Assembly: GCA_003022565.1 (NCBI GenBank)
Contig: PXTN01000123.1
Coordinates: forward strand, 1-37,367
DNA from: Bacteroidetes bacterium QS_3_64_15
Lineage (GTDB): Bacteria; Bacteroidota; Rhodothermia; Rhodothermales; Salinibacteraceae
Direction: 5' to 3'
Length of the DNA: 37,367 bases
Shown here: piece after piece, positions 18,088 through 28,292 of the stretch
How positions within the stretch are numbered: position 1 is the stretch's first letter
How the letters are laid out: every line of letters begins with the position of its first letter
Position numbers and translations under genes: made by a program
The notes under the pieces: model-generated
Told to the model about the DNA's origin: nothing
Databases searched by the model: none
What the model saw: only the letters and a program-made list of their open reading frames with translations

Positions 18088-18979
18088 CCACCGCCCAAAC
18101 TTTTTCATCATCGGGGCCCCAAAGTGCGGGACGACCTCGCTGGCGAAGTGGCTGTCCGACCACCCGCAGGTATACATGTCCCCCGTTAAGGAACCGCATT
18201 ATTTTAACCGCGACCACCACTATAGGAATATCCCGGAGGAGGATGCGTACGTGCGTCTCTTCGATGGAGTAACCGACGCGCACTGGGCCGTCGGAGAGGC
18301 CTCCGTCTTTTATCTGTTTTCGGATGTCGCCGTCCCGGAAATCGAAGCGGCCGTGTCGGGCGCGCGATACATCGTCATGATTCGCAACCCGGTCGAGATG
18401 GCCCACTCGCTCCACGAGCAGCAACTCGTAGCCGGTAACGAACACATTGAGGACTTCGAGACTGCCTGGGAGAAGTCTGATCGTCGCCTGCAGAGGAAAG
18501 ACGTGACGTTCTGGTGTCGGGAGCCGAAACTGCTCGCGTACACGGAGGTGTGCAAGCTTGGGAAGCAGATTGAGCGCCTCTACGAAACCGTTCCGGAAGA
18601 GCGTGTCCACGTCATCGTTTTCGACGATCTCGAAGAGAATGCCTCCCGGGAGTACCAAAAAACACTCCAGTTCCTCAACCTCGACAAATACAACCGTACG
18701 GATTTTTCAGCGCACAATACCGCTAAGGAGCGCACGTCTCAATGGCTACGACGCGTCGTAAAAGGGGTCAACGCCGTCAAACAATCGTTAGGCCTGTATC
18801 GGTTGGGAACCGGTATCATGGACCAGCTCGACAAACTGAACACAAACTACCGCTCGCGTCCGCCCCTTTCGCCACGTGTCCGCCAGGACGTCGCCCGCTA
18901 TTTTGAGGATGACGTGCGCCGCCTCAGCGGGGTCCTCGACCGGGACCTAACGCACTGGGTCAACACGCAGGGGCCATAG
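18080..18979 (+). CDS. Sulfotransferase 1 (PAPS-dependent)
   Basis: 5'-PSB loop FFIIGAPKCGTTSLAKWLSDHPQVYMSPVKEPHYF and 3'-PB-like MIRNPVEMAHSLHEQQ; ATG 18080 overlaps flippase stop. Confidence 0.9.
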   Translation: MSDHRPNFFIIGAPKCGTTSLAKWLSDHPQVYMSPVKEPHYFNRDHHYRNIPEEDAYVRLFDGVTDAHWAVGEASVFYLFSDVAVPEIEAAVSGARYIVMIRNPVEMAHSLHEQQLVAGNEHIEDFETAWEKSDRRLQRKDVTFWCREPKLLAYTEVCKLGKQIERLYETVPEERVHVIVFDDLEENASREYQKTLQFLNLDKYNRTDFSAHNTAKERTSQWLRRVVKGVNAVKQSLGLYRLGTGIMDQLDKLNTNYRSRPPLSPRVRQDVARYFEDDVRRLSGVLDRDLTHWVNTQGP

Positions 18980-19025
18980 CACCGAAGAGTATTCGTCGCT
19001 GCGCTTCGTTGTCCGGGTAACACGG

Positions 19026-19964
19026 GTGCCGATCAACATGCTAGACCTTGCAATCATTGGGGCGCCGAGGGCCGGAACGAGCACCCTGTTCGCCTGGCTC
19101 AACGCACACCCGGCTGTTCAGGGAAGTACTCCGAAGGAGACCTACTTCTTCATGGACGCCGAGCATCCTCTCACCGTGCGACAGGAGAAGCGAGGGGAGC
19201 CTACTGTACACACCGCAGGTCTCTCGGCGTTCGACACGTTCTTTGACGAATCAGCGGACGGGCTCAGGCTCGAAGCAACGACTCACCACTACTACCAGGA
19301 CACGGCGCAGGAGATGTTTGCCCGGTCTGAACCGAAGCCGCACGTCCTCTTCGTGGTCCGCCAGCCGGCCCATCGGATTCGGTCGTCGTTTCTCTTCACG
19401 AAGCACAATCGAGGACGCATCGATTCGGGCCTTACCTTCAATCAGTACGTCGACGTGCTACTAAACGGAGACCCTTCTATGCTAGACCAGCACTATCATT
19501 CTGACAGCAGCCTGTACATCGCGAAGCAGGAGCTTGAGCTCAGCACGTATGTCGTCTGGCTAGAGCGCTGGGAGGAGCGCCTGGGCACGGAGCACGTCCA
19601 TCCTCTCGTGTTCGAGCGCTTCGTGGAAGAAAGTCGCCGTGTGGTGGTGCAGATCTGCCGAACCCTGGGGATCGACCCGTCCTTCTACGAAAAGCGCTCG
19701 GTCTCCGCGAAAGGTGAGACCACCCTCGTCCGCAGCCCGACCCTGCAGCGGCTGGCCCACGAAGTAGGGACCCGGATCCCGGATGGACGGCTCAAGCAGG
19801 CCGTGAAGTCCCTCTATCGGTGGATTCAGGTCCAGGATGCGTCTGCTTCGGACGCCTCCGGTACGGATCGCGGTGTCGAGCAGTTGAAGGAGTACTTTGA
19901 ACCTCGGAACGAGCGGCTGGCGCAACACTCGAATCTGGATCTTTCCAGCTGGTGCCGCCCGTAG
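19026..19964 (+). CDS. Sulfotransferase 2 (PAPS-dependent)
   Basis: LAIIGAPRAGTSTLFAWLNAHPAVQGSTPKETYFF; VVRQPAHRIRSSFLF; start may be 19038. Confidence 0.88.
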   Translation: MPINMLDLAIIGAPRAGTSTLFAWLNAHPAVQGSTPKETYFFMDAEHPLTVRQEKRGEPTVHTAGLSAFDTFFDESADGLRLEATTHHYYQDTAQEMFARSEPKPHVLFVVRQPAHRIRSSFLFTKHNRGRIDSGLTFNQYVDVLLNGDPSMLDQHYHSDSSLYIAKQELELSTYVVWLERWEERLGTEHVHPLVFERFVEESRRVVVQICRTLGIDPSFYEKRSVSAKGETTLVRSPTLQRLAHEVGTRIPDGRLKQAVKSLYRWIQVQDASASDASGTDRGVEQLKEYFEPRNERLAQHSNLDLSSWCRP

Positions 19965-19976
19965 AGGCGCGACCGA

Positions 19977-21113
19977 TTGCATTCCCGCGACGAACCTACG
20001 ACGCTTGTGAGCGCGCATCCCTCTCACGTTTCACTCTTCTGGACCGGCCTGTGGGGCGGCGGGGCGGAACGCGTGATGCTTACCCTCGCCGAAGAGTTCC
20101 TGGAGCGAGGTGTTGAGACGGACATCGTGCTGACGACGACCGAGGGCGAACTGGCGGACGAAGTCCCGCCGGAAGCTCGGGTCATCGATTTGGAGGCGTC
20201 GCGGATCCTCACGAGCCTTCCCGGACTCGTTCGGTACTTGCGTCGGCGCCAACCTCCGGTGCTGTTGTCGGCGATGAGGAGGACCAACTGTATTGCCCTG
20301 TGGGCACGTGCGCTGAGCGGAGTGTCTACCCGGATCATCGTCTCCGAGCACAACGCGCTGTCGGCATCGACGAGCCAGTCAAGTTGGGAAGATCGGGCCC
20401 TCCTGTCCCTGATGCGATTTACGTATCCTTCCGCTGACCGAACGGTTGCTGTTTCCGAGGGGGTTGCAGAAGATCTGTGTCGGTCGGTCGGGCTGTGCCG
20501 AGAAGCAGTCACTGTTGTCTACAACCCTGTCCTTGGTCCGGGTCTCGCAGAACAGGCGACAGAGCACGCCGATCACCCCTGGTTTTCGACGGAGAGCAAT
20601 TCCGTGGTCCTTGGGGTAGGAGAGCTCTGCGAACAGAAGGATTTCTCCACCCTTCTCCGTGCGTTTGCCAGGGTGAGAGAGCGTCGTCCGGCATACCTCG
20701 CTATTCTCGGTGAGGGAGACAAGCGCTCGGTCCTCGAACGAGAGGCCCGGCGCCTTGGCGTGAGCGATCGGCTCTGGATGCCAGGATTCGTATCGAACCC
20801 ACTGAAATACATGGCACGGGCCTCGGTCTTTGCACTCTCGTCAAGGTGGGAGGGACTTCCCACCGTCCTGATTGAGGCAATGGCAAGTAGAACGCCAGTC
20901 GTCGCGACGGACTGTCCGAGCGGTCCCCACGAGATCCTCGAGGATGGTGAGTACGGAAGGCTCGTACCAGTTGGGGACCCCTCTGCTCTTGCCATAGCAA
21001 TTGAGGAAGCCCTTGAAGGTCACGTACAGCCGGCCCCGCGCTCCGCCCTTGATCGATTCCGGCGAGACGCAGTCGTCGATCAGTACCTCGATATCTTGAG
21101 CACCGTCGTGTGA
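19977..21113 (+). CDS. Glycosyltransferase family 4
   Basis: GGAERVMLTLAEEFLERG; LGVGELCEQKDFSTLLRAFARV; SSRWEGLPTVLIEAMASRTPVVATDCPSGPHEIL. Confidence 0.92.
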   Translation: MHSRDEPTTLVSAHPSHVSLFWTGLWGGGAERVMLTLAEEFLERGVETDIVLTTTEGELADEVPPEARVIDLEASRILTSLPGLVRYLRRRQPPVLLSAMRRTNCIALWARALSGVSTRIIVSEHNALSASTSQSSWEDRALLSLMRFTYPSADRTVAVSEGVAEDLCRSVGLCREAVTVVYNPVLGPGLAEQATEHADHPWFSTESNSVVLGVGELCEQKDFSTLLRAFARVRERRPAYLAILGEGDKRSVLEREARRLGVSDRLWMPGFVSNPLKYMARASVFALSSRWEGLPTVLIEAMASRTPVVATDCPSGPHEILEDGEYGRLVPVGDPSALAIAIEEALEGHVQPAPRSALDRFRRDAVVDQYLDILSTVV

Positions 21114-22549
21114 GGAACGCCTTGGCATCGGTTCAAGAAGAGAACTCAAACCCGTATGTGCAAATCACGGCCTCGCAGTGGGCCCTGGGGGGCGTACTGC
21201 TTCTCGTGTACCTTCTCACGATTGGCACGCTGAACGTGTCGAGTGGGAGTCCGAACGTCCATCTAGTCTACATTTCCTTTCTTGCGAAGACAGCCCTCCT
21301 GTTCGCCCCTTTTCTGATTGCCCGCGTGAAAGGCTGGGGGTGGTTTCATCCCCTCGTGTTCACGTCGCTCTGGCTGTTCGTGCGGCAAGTCCTGCCGAAA
21401 AGTGGCTTGTTTGTAGATGGACTCTCTTATCACGAGGCCCTACCCGGGTACACGGAGGCCTCCCTCAACCTCCTGGTCGCGTACGGGCTTGGCCTGCAGG
21501 CCTTCGCCCTCGGCATCACGTACCTCGGATATGCCACGGCGCCGCGCTTCAAGGTTCCCTCTTTGTCGCTTGCCAAGCCGAGCCGGCCCCTGCTGAAGAC
21601 AATTCTCATCGGAGGAATAGCCGGCCTGGCGTTCTACCGAATCGTATCTGCGGTAGGAGGAATCGGCCAGTTGATCCTCCTTAGGGGAGCAGGGCTAATT
21701 GGGCGTACAAAAGCGTACGGGGGCGGACAGTGGATCTTCCTCGTCGAGCAGTTGACAAATGCCTGCGTGATCTGGTTCGCGACCGACGATCGCGCCGTGA
21801 AGCGACTGTCGTTCTGGGGCCTGTTCGTACTTTCCCTGGCGCTTGTGTTCGGGGCGACCGGCTCGCGGTCCGGCGTCCTGTTCCCAGTCCTTTTCCTTCT
21901 TCTAATCTGGTCGATTCGTCACCACCGGATTCCGTTCAAGACGATTGGGGGGGCGGCAGTGGTAGGCATTTTCCTTATCGGATTCCTCGGAGAATTGAGG
22001 GGAGATCGTTCTCTCCTGACGAAACCTTTTTCCGAGAGCACCACAGACGTCAGCGCCTCCCCCATTGAAGGCTTTTCGGAAGGCATTCGGACCATCGCCG
22101 AGTACTCAGGATCAGCGGAGGGGATGTATCCGATTCTGGCTCGCGTACCGGATGAGGAGAGTCTGCTTCTCGGCAAGTCCTATGCGTCTCTCCTCGCACT
22201 CCCGATCCCGCGGGCGATTTGGCTCAACAAGCCGGAAGCAGCCGGCACGCTTGCAGGACAGGTATTTTTTGATAGTCCCGGTCGTGGCGTCCCACCGGGC
22301 AGCGTGGGTGAGGCATACTGGAACTTCCACCTTTTAGGGATCATCGCTGTCTTTCTCGCCTGGGGGTGGTTCTTGAAGTGGACCGGCCGGGTGTATCTGG
22401 AGAACAGAGAGAGTGAGGCGGTTATCGCATTCTACGCGGTGACAATACTCATTGCGAGGCCCCACACCCCGACCCTGTATGAGTGGATCCTGACGCTCCT
22501 TCCAATGGTCGTTCTGGCATACTTCATCCTCCAGAGAAAGGGTGACTGA
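21110..22549 (+). CDS. O-antigen/oligosaccharide polymerase-like membrane protein (Wzy-type)
   Basis: About 12 predicted TM segments; GATGSRSGVLFPVLFLLLIWS; GTGTGA overlap with upstream GT; position in locus. Confidence 0.75.
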   Translation: MRNALASVQEENSNPYVQITASQWALGGVLLLVYLLTIGTLNVSSGSPNVHLVYISFLAKTALLFAPFLIARVKGWGWFHPLVFTSLWLFVRQVLPKSGLFVDGLSYHEALPGYTEASLNLLVAYGLGLQAFALGITYLGYATAPRFKVPSLSLAKPSRPLLKTILIGGIAGLAFYRIVSAVGGIGQLILLRGAGLIGRTKAYGGGQWIFLVEQLTNACVIWFATDDRAVKRLSFWGLFVLSLALVFGATGSRSGVLFPVLFLLLIWSIRHHRIPFKTIGGAAVVGIFLIGFLGELRGDRSLLTKPFSESTTDVSASPIEGFSEGIRTIAEYSGSAEGMYPILARVPDEESLLLGKSYASLLALPIPRAIWLNKPEAAGTLAGQVFFDSPGRGVPPGSVGEAYWNFHLLGIIAVFLAWGWFLKWTGRVYLENRESEAVIAFYAVTILIARPHTPTLYEWILTLLPMVVLAYFILQRKGD

Positions 22550-23711
22550 CGTGAAGAAGTACGCGTTCTTCTTTCCTGTTGACAAAGACCTGTCCTTAAC
22601 GGGAGGGCCCCGCACCGTCGTGAACCTGCTGACCGGACTCCAGTCGGCCGGTCACGGCGTGGTGCTCCTGTCACAGAGAGAAAGTGCCCTTACGGAAGAG
22701 TTGAGAAGTCGAGGCGTTGCCGCAGAGGTCGTCACGCTCCCGGATATCCTAGACGTTCACGATGAGCAAGCCATGGATTACTCACTCCCCAGAAAGGCGA
22801 AAAGCCTTTTCGAACTGCTCAAGTACAATCAGCGAATCGCAACCCGCTGCCGAAAGCACGAAGTCGATGGCCTCTGGGCTCGCCAGATTAAAGGCATCTT
22901 GCTGGTCGGCATTGCAGCACGGTTCCTCGAAGTCCCATTGATTTGGGACATGGGGTACGAAAAGCCCCCAAGAGGGCTGATGCGAGTGCTGCACTGGATC
23001 GGACTGGGCCTTGCCACCCGCATCGTCACACAATCTAAGCGACAGTTTCCGGAGACCTTCGGTTCTCAGATTGAGAGATTGGTGGGCCACAAGGTCGATC
23101 ACATTTATCCGGGCATCAGCGAGGAGCGGCAGGCAGCCCTCCGGGCCGCCGCTAAGAACGGGGCTGGGAAGCCACGAACGGTGCTTACGATCGGCAACAT
23201 TCACCCCCGAAAGAACCAGGCGATGGCAATTCGGGCCCTTGCTCCGCTGCTTCGTTCCACATCGAACCTGCGGCTGGCGGTCGTCGGTGCTGTTCGGGAT
23301 CAGGCCTACTACCAGGACCTCCGCACCCTGGTGGGCGACGAAAACCTCTCGGAAGTGGTTGACTTTCTTGGGTGGCGGGACGACATTCCAGCGTTGCTCG
23401 GTCGCAGTGGTCTTCTGGTCCTATCCTCCCGTCGCGAGGGAATTCCGCACGTCGTTCGGGAGGCCATGTTCGCGGAGGTTCCCGTCGTGGCTACTCGTGT
23501 GGGGGGCGTGCCCGAGTCGGTCCGGCACGGAGAAACGGGGTACCTTGTTGATCCCCACGATGAGGAAGCGCTCCGTGAGCACACAGCCCGGCTCCTGCAC
23601 GATCCGGATCTGCGCCGCACGACGGGAGAGAATGCGGTCACATTCGCCCGAGATCGGTTCTCGAGGTCGGCGTGGATTGAGGCGTACTCGAACGTGATCG
23701 AGTCGACCTGA
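22542..23711 (+). CDS. Glycosyltransferase family 4
   Basis: GGPRTVVNLLTGLQSAGHGVVLLSQ; TIGNIHPRKNQAMAIRALAPLL; SSRREGIPHVVREAMFAEVPVVATRVGGVPESVRHGETGYLVDPHD. Confidence 0.92.
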   Translation: MTDVKKYAFFFPVDKDLSLTGGPRTVVNLLTGLQSAGHGVVLLSQRESALTEELRSRGVAAEVVTLPDILDVHDEQAMDYSLPRKAKSLFELLKYNQRIATRCRKHEVDGLWARQIKGILLVGIAARFLEVPLIWDMGYEKPPRGLMRVLHWIGLGLATRIVTQSKRQFPETFGSQIERLVGHKVDHIYPGISEERQAALRAAAKNGAGKPRTVLTIGNIHPRKNQAMAIRALAPLLRSTSNLRLAVVGAVRDQAYYQDLRTLVGDENLSEVVDFLGWRDDIPALLGRSGLLVLSSRREGIPHVVREAMFAEVPVVATRVGGVPESVRHGETGYLVDPHDEEALREHTARLLHDPDLRRTTGENAVTFARDRFSRSAWIEAYSNVIEST

Positions 23712-23753
23712 GCTCCGACGACGGACCGTCGCGCCACATCGCTGTCTAGTACG

Positions 23754-24596
23754 ATGACATCATCTACGGAAACCGCTCTTCCGACCGCACTCGTCATCGG
23801 TCCGATGCGATCCGCCACGACGTGGGTCCATCGGTATCTGAAGGATCGGGGCGACGTGTGCATGCCGACGGACGTGAAGGAGACGTTCTTCTTCGACCGT
23901 CGGTTCGAGAAGGGACTCGACTGGTACGCACGGCATTTTCAGAATTGCCAAGATAGGAGAACTCGAATTGTGATGGAGGTGGGTCCCAGTTACTTTCATT
24001 CGGACGAGGTCCCGGAGCGAATCCGCGACGCCCTCGGAGACATCCCACTGGTCGTCATCTACCGAGATCCTGTCGAAAGGAGTTTCTCTCATTTTGCCCA
24101 CCTCCGACGCTACGGATTTACGAGTCTCCCGCTTCGGGAGGCCGCCCAGGAGTTTCCGGAGATTCTCGCGGCGAGCCGGTACGCCGAGCAGCTCAGGCGA
24201 TGGGCCGACCACTTTGGAAGGGACCACTTAAACATTCTTCGCCTGGACACGCTGAGGACGTCACCGGATCAGTTTGCCGCTAATCTTACCGAGGCGTTAG
24301 GACTCCCCTTCGTGCCGGTTCCGGAAGCGTTGAGGACGCCGGTGAATCGGTCGGCGGTGCCCGAGAGCAATGTGCTCGCCGGGGTGGCCTGGCGGGTAGC
24401 CGATGTGCTCCGCGGGTGGCGGCTCCATAAAATTGTGGAGTGGGCGAAGCAGATTGGGGTGAAAGAAGTTGCCATGAGCCGCACTACGGAGACTCGTTCC
24501 GAAATGAGCAAGGCGGAGAGAAGATGGCTTCGTGAGCAACTTGAAAGTGACATCCAGCGCACGTCTCAGGTCCTTTCGGAAGTGGAGGGGAGCTGA
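23754..24596 (+). CDS. Sulfotransferase 3 (PAPS-dependent)
   Basis: ALVIGPMRSATTWVHRYLKDRGDVCMPTDVKETFFFD; VVIYRDPVERSFSHFAHLRRYG. Confidence 0.9.
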   Translation: MTSSTETALPTALVIGPMRSATTWVHRYLKDRGDVCMPTDVKETFFFDRRFEKGLDWYARHFQNCQDRRTRIVMEVGPSYFHSDEVPERIRDALGDIPLVVIYRDPVERSFSHFAHLRRYGFTSLPLREAAQEFPEILAASRYAEQLRRWADHFGRDHLNILRLDTLRTSPDQFAANLTEALGLPFVPVPEALRTPVNRSAVPESNVLAGVAWRVADVLRGWRLHKIVEWAKQIGVKEVAMSRTTETRSEMSKAERRWLREQLESDIQRTSQVLSEVEGS

Positions 24597-24642
24597 GTCT
24601 ACTCTGAGTGCATCCGCGTACGGGCTCTGCAGAGATAGCACC

Positions 24643-25836
24643 ATGGTGACAAGGGAGCGACCAAAGATTTTAATGGTGACGGTCTGGGATTGGGTGCTTG
24701 CGAGGTTTCGGCTTGCGCTCGCTGAATCGCTTCGCGAGGAAGGATATGACGTGACCTTCGTGTGTGCCGACGGGAAATACGTCGATCGATTTCAGGAGCG
24801 GGGATTTCGCTGGGTTGAATGGGAATCAAAGCGGAAGCGGCTCAATCCGCTCGCGGAGGCGCGTGCCCTGTTCGCGCTGAGTGACATCTACGCGCGGGAG
24901 CAGCCCGACCTCATTCACCACGACACGATAAAACCAAACCTGTACGGCCCCCTCGCGATCAAACTGAACCAGATTCGAGGGCAGACCGAGACTCCCCCGC
25001 AGGTTATCGACACGTTTATGGGACTGGGATATGTCTTCTCCGATGGACTCCTTCCCCGGATCATCCGGACTCTCGTCCGGCCGTTCCTCACCTTCGCGGT
25101 GAATCGGCCCCACGTCCACCTCGTCTTTTCGAACGAGTCGGATCGGGAGCGCCTGCGGGACGAGGGGATCCTTCGGCACAACCGCACGGACGTTTTGATG
25201 AGCGAGTTCGTGGACACGGACACGTTTCAGCCTTTTGCGCCGGACCGACTGGCACCAGAGGCGGCTGATGAAGGCAAAAACGACGCGCCGGTCGTGCTCA
25301 TGGCCGTGCGGCTGCTCTGGGCGAAGGGCGTGGGTGAATTCGTCGAGGCGGCACGGATTCTCGAGGAGCGGGGGGTCGAAGCGCAGTTTTGGCTGGCCGG
25401 GGAGCCCGATACGGATAGTGCGGGCTTCGTCCCGGAAGATCAGCTTCGAGAATGGGAGCACGAGGGAGTCATCGAGTGGCTCGGATACCAGACGGACATG
25501 CCGACGCTCATGAATCAGGCCGACGTGGCGGCCCTCCCCACAAAATACAACGAAGGGATGCCCCGCTTTCTCGTAGAGTCGGCAGCCTGCGGATTGCCGA
25601 TCGTGGCGACCGACCACGAAGCGTGTCGCATTGTCGTTCGGGAGGGGGAAACCGGGATGCTCGTTCCACCAGGGGAGGCCGGCGCGCTTGCCGATGCCCT
25701 CGAAAAGCTCCTCACCGACGCTGAGCGCCGGCGGGCCATGGGGCGTCGGGCCCAAGATGTTGCTACGGATGAGTTCGACGAAGAAGTTGGGACGGCGAAC
25801 TGGCACCGCCTGTACGCCCGACTCCTGTCCCGCTGA
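24643..25836 (+). CDS. Glycosyltransferase family 4
   Basis: KILMVTVWDWVLARFRLALAESLREEGYDVTFVC; PVVLMAVRLLWAKGVGEFVEAARIL; KYNEGMPRFLVESAACGLPIVATDHEACRIVVREGETGMLV. Confidence 0.92.
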   Translation: MVTRERPKILMVTVWDWVLARFRLALAESLREEGYDVTFVCADGKYVDRFQERGFRWVEWESKRKRLNPLAEARALFALSDIYAREQPDLIHHDTIKPNLYGPLAIKLNQIRGQTETPPQVIDTFMGLGYVFSDGLLPRIIRTLVRPFLTFAVNRPHVHLVFSNESDRERLRDEGILRHNRTDVLMSEFVDTDTFQPFAPDRLAPEAADEGKNDAPVVLMAVRLLWAKGVGEFVEAARILEERGVEAQFWLAGEPDTDSAGFVPEDQLREWEHEGVIEWLGYQTDMPTLMNQADVAALPTKYNEGMPRFLVESAACGLPIVATDHEACRIVVREGETGMLVPPGEAGALADALEKLLTDAERRRAMGRRAQDVATDEFDEEVGTANWHRLYARLLSR

Positions 25837-25887
25837 GGCGTCCACCGCGCCGTCCGATACTCCTCTCTTCTGGTTGCTGAATGCCTG

Positions 25888-26889
25888 ATGAGCAAAACCC
25901 TTCTCCTTACAGGTGCAAGTGGGTATATCGCAGGGCATCTGATTCCGGCCCTCAAAGACCAGGCGGGAACCCTCATTGGTGTGGATCGGCGGCAGGAGGT
26001 GCCGGAGGGGATCGACTCCTTCGTCCAGGGCGACCTGTGCGACCCGCAGGTTGCCCGAAAGGCCGTGGCAGGGACCGACCAGATCCTGCACTTGGCTACC
26101 GCCCGGGCCGACTGGGGGCTCTCGGAAGAGGAATACTATCGCGACAACCTCGACGCGATCCGCACCCTCATTGAGGCGGGCCGAAAGGAGGGCGTGACGG
26201 ACTGGGTGTTCTACAGCACCGTCTCGGTAATGGGCCCGAGCCGTGAGCCGCTGTCAGAGGACGCGGGATTCAACCCCATCGAGCCGTACGGAGCATCCAA
26301 GGCCGAGGCCGAACAACGCTTCCGTCAGCTGGCCACAGACGATCCCGAGGCGCGCGTGCTGGTCATTCGCCCTTCCGCCGTCTATGGGCCGGGGAACCCG
26401 CCGGACACGAACATCTATCGGCTAATCGACGCGATCTACAACCGGCGGTTCGCGATGGTAGGGCCGGAGTAGGCCCTCAAGTCCACCTCGTACATGGAGA
26501 ACCTGCTGGCGGCAACCTTTTTTCTGGTGGAGCGAATGGACCGCGGGCTTCAGACCTACATCTACGTGGACGCGCCCGTCCTCACCACCAAAAAACTGGT
26601 CACGCGGATTTATAAGTTCCTGGGCAAGACGCCTCCGTCCTGGCACGTCCCGCTCGGCCTTGCGAGACCCGTCGCCAGGGTGTCCGATGTCGCCGCCGAC
26701 CTTATCGATGTCGACTTTCCCATTACCGCCGCCCGCATCGAGAAATTCAACCGGTCGACGAATTTCGACGCGTCCAAGATCCGGGGGGAAGGGTTCGAGC
26801 AGCCCGTTTCGAACGAGGAGGCCCTCCAAAAGACCGTCGCGTGGCATCTCCGCCACGAATATGGTGCGCGCCTCCCGAACGATGCATAG
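25888..26889 (+). pseudogene. NAD-dependent epimerase/dehydratase with in-frame amber (TAG) stop
   Basis: ORFs 25888-26472 and 26494-26889 are in the same frame; GGG CCG GAG TAG GCC CTC AAG TCC ACC TCG TAC ATG GAG AAC at 26461; both halves read as one SDR epimerase (LLLTGASGYIAGHLIPAL ... KSTSYMENLLAATFF). Confidence 0.85.
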
Positions 26890-26941
26890 ATTTTGTGGTC
26901 TCTTCTCCGTCATCGGCTGATCACGACACGTTCCCCGACCC

Positions 26942-27925
26942 ATGCACATCTGTGTTACCGGCGGTGCCGGCTTCATCGGCGGGCACCTCTGCCGCCGCCT
27001 GCTGGACGAGGGCCACCGCATTACGGCCGTCGACAACTTCGATCCCTTCTATCCGCGCGCCATCAAAGAGGAGGGCATCGAAGACTTCCCGGCCCACTCG
27101 TTTACCCTGATTGAGACGGACATCTGCAACACCGATACGCTCCTGCAGGCGTTGCACGGGCGGAGCGTTGACGCCATCGTTCACCTGGCGGCGAAGGCTG
27201 GGGTGCGCCCGTCCATCGAAGCCCCCGAGGCCTACGAGCGCACCAACGTCGGTGGTACGCAGTCGATACTGACGGTGGCGCAGGAGCTGGACATCGATGC
27301 GTTCATTTACGGCTCTTCCTCCTCCGTCTACGGCAACAACGAGAAGATCCCTTTCGCCGAGGACGATCCGGTACGCCATCCCATCTCGCCCTACGCGGCC
27401 ACGAAGCGTTCCGGCGAGCTGCTGGCGCACACGTTCTACCACCTCCACGACATCACCACCCACTGCCTGCGCTTCTTCACCGTCTACGGGCCGCGCCAGC
27501 GCCCCGATCTGGCAATTCACAAGTTTGCCCGCCAGCTCCTGACCGATCAGCCGATTACGATGTACGGGGACGGCACGTCAAGTCGCGACTACACGTACGT
27601 GGAGGACATCGCCGACGGCGTCGCAAAGAGCCTACACCGTGCCACGTCGCGCGACGAGCCGGAGTACGAGATCATCAACCTGGGCGGCTCGGAGACAACC
27701 GAGCTCAGGGATCTCATTTCTGGAATTGCCGGCGCGGTGGGCATCTCCCCAGAGATCGAGCAGCTCCCGGAGCAGCCCGGCGACGTGAAGCGCACCTACG
27801 CCGACATTTCGAAGGCCGGCACGCTCCTCGACTGGGAGCCCGAGACCCCGATTGAAGTAGGCCTGCAGCGGTTTTCGGAGTGGGTGACGACGTACTACGC
27901 CGACCGGCCCGTGCTGGACGTATGA
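26942..27925 (+). CDS. NAD-dependent epimerase, UDP-glucuronate 4-epimerase-like
   Basis: [83 protein letters not shown]. Confidence 0.9.
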   Translation: MHICVTGGAGFIGGHLCRRLLDEGHRITAVDNFDPFYPRAIKEEGIEDFPAHSFTLIETDICNTDTLLQALHGRSVDAIVHLAAKAGVRPSIEAPEAYERTNVGGTQSILTVAQELDIDAFIYGSSSSVYGNNEKIPFAEDDPVRHPISPYAATKRSGELLAHTFYHLHDITTHCLRFFTVYGPRQRPDLAIHKFARQLLTDQPITMYGDGTSSRDYTYVEDIADGVAKSLHRATSRDEPEYEIINLGGSETTELRDLISGIAGAVGISPEIEQLPEQPGDVKRTYADISKAGTLLDWEPETPIEVGLQRFSEWVTTYYADRPVLDV

Positions 27926-28005
27926 GGATGGAGGAATGTTATTGTTCTGTGTAGAATCGAGAAGGCTTTGACATCCCTCTCCACGTCCCCTAGCGTACGG
28001 TAGCT

Positions 28006-28149
28006 ATGAATAACCGCACTGTCACATCCGCGCCCTCGTCTGCACCGGCTTCCCGCGTCGGTACAACTGGAGGACTGTCTGCGTTTGCCCTCTTCTATCT
28101 GGGCTACGCGTATGTCTATTTCTATCTCCTGACGGCCGGCGGCGTGTAG
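28006..28149 (+). CDS. Tiny (47 aa) predicted single-TM protein
   Basis: MNNRTVTSAPSSAPASRVGTTGGLSAFALFYLGYAYVYFYLLTAGGV*; below the ORF-track length cutoff; terminator 28 nt downstream. Confidence 0.6.
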   Translation: MNNRTVTSAPSSAPASRVGTTGGLSAFALFYLGYAYVYFYLLTAGGV

Positions 28150-28176
28150 CACACGTGCGTTTCAGTGTTTTCTCCA

Positions 28177-28213
28177 CCCGCCGGCCGACGGCCCTCGGCC
28201 CCGGCGGGTTTTT
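28177..28213 (+). terminator. Rho-independent terminator
   Basis: CCCGCCGG...CCGGCGGG followed by TTTTT. Confidence 0.85.
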
Positions 28214-28292
28214 GTCGTTTATGGGTCGACGGCCGCATGTCCGGCGGGCTCTCCGACCGTTTCACACGTTCCCACAAGCTGGAGAACCGCCC

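Noticed and set aside
24826-26091. 421-aa minus-strand ORF antisense to the GT4 gene
   Set aside because: Antisense shadow of a strong GT4 and epimerase coding sequence.
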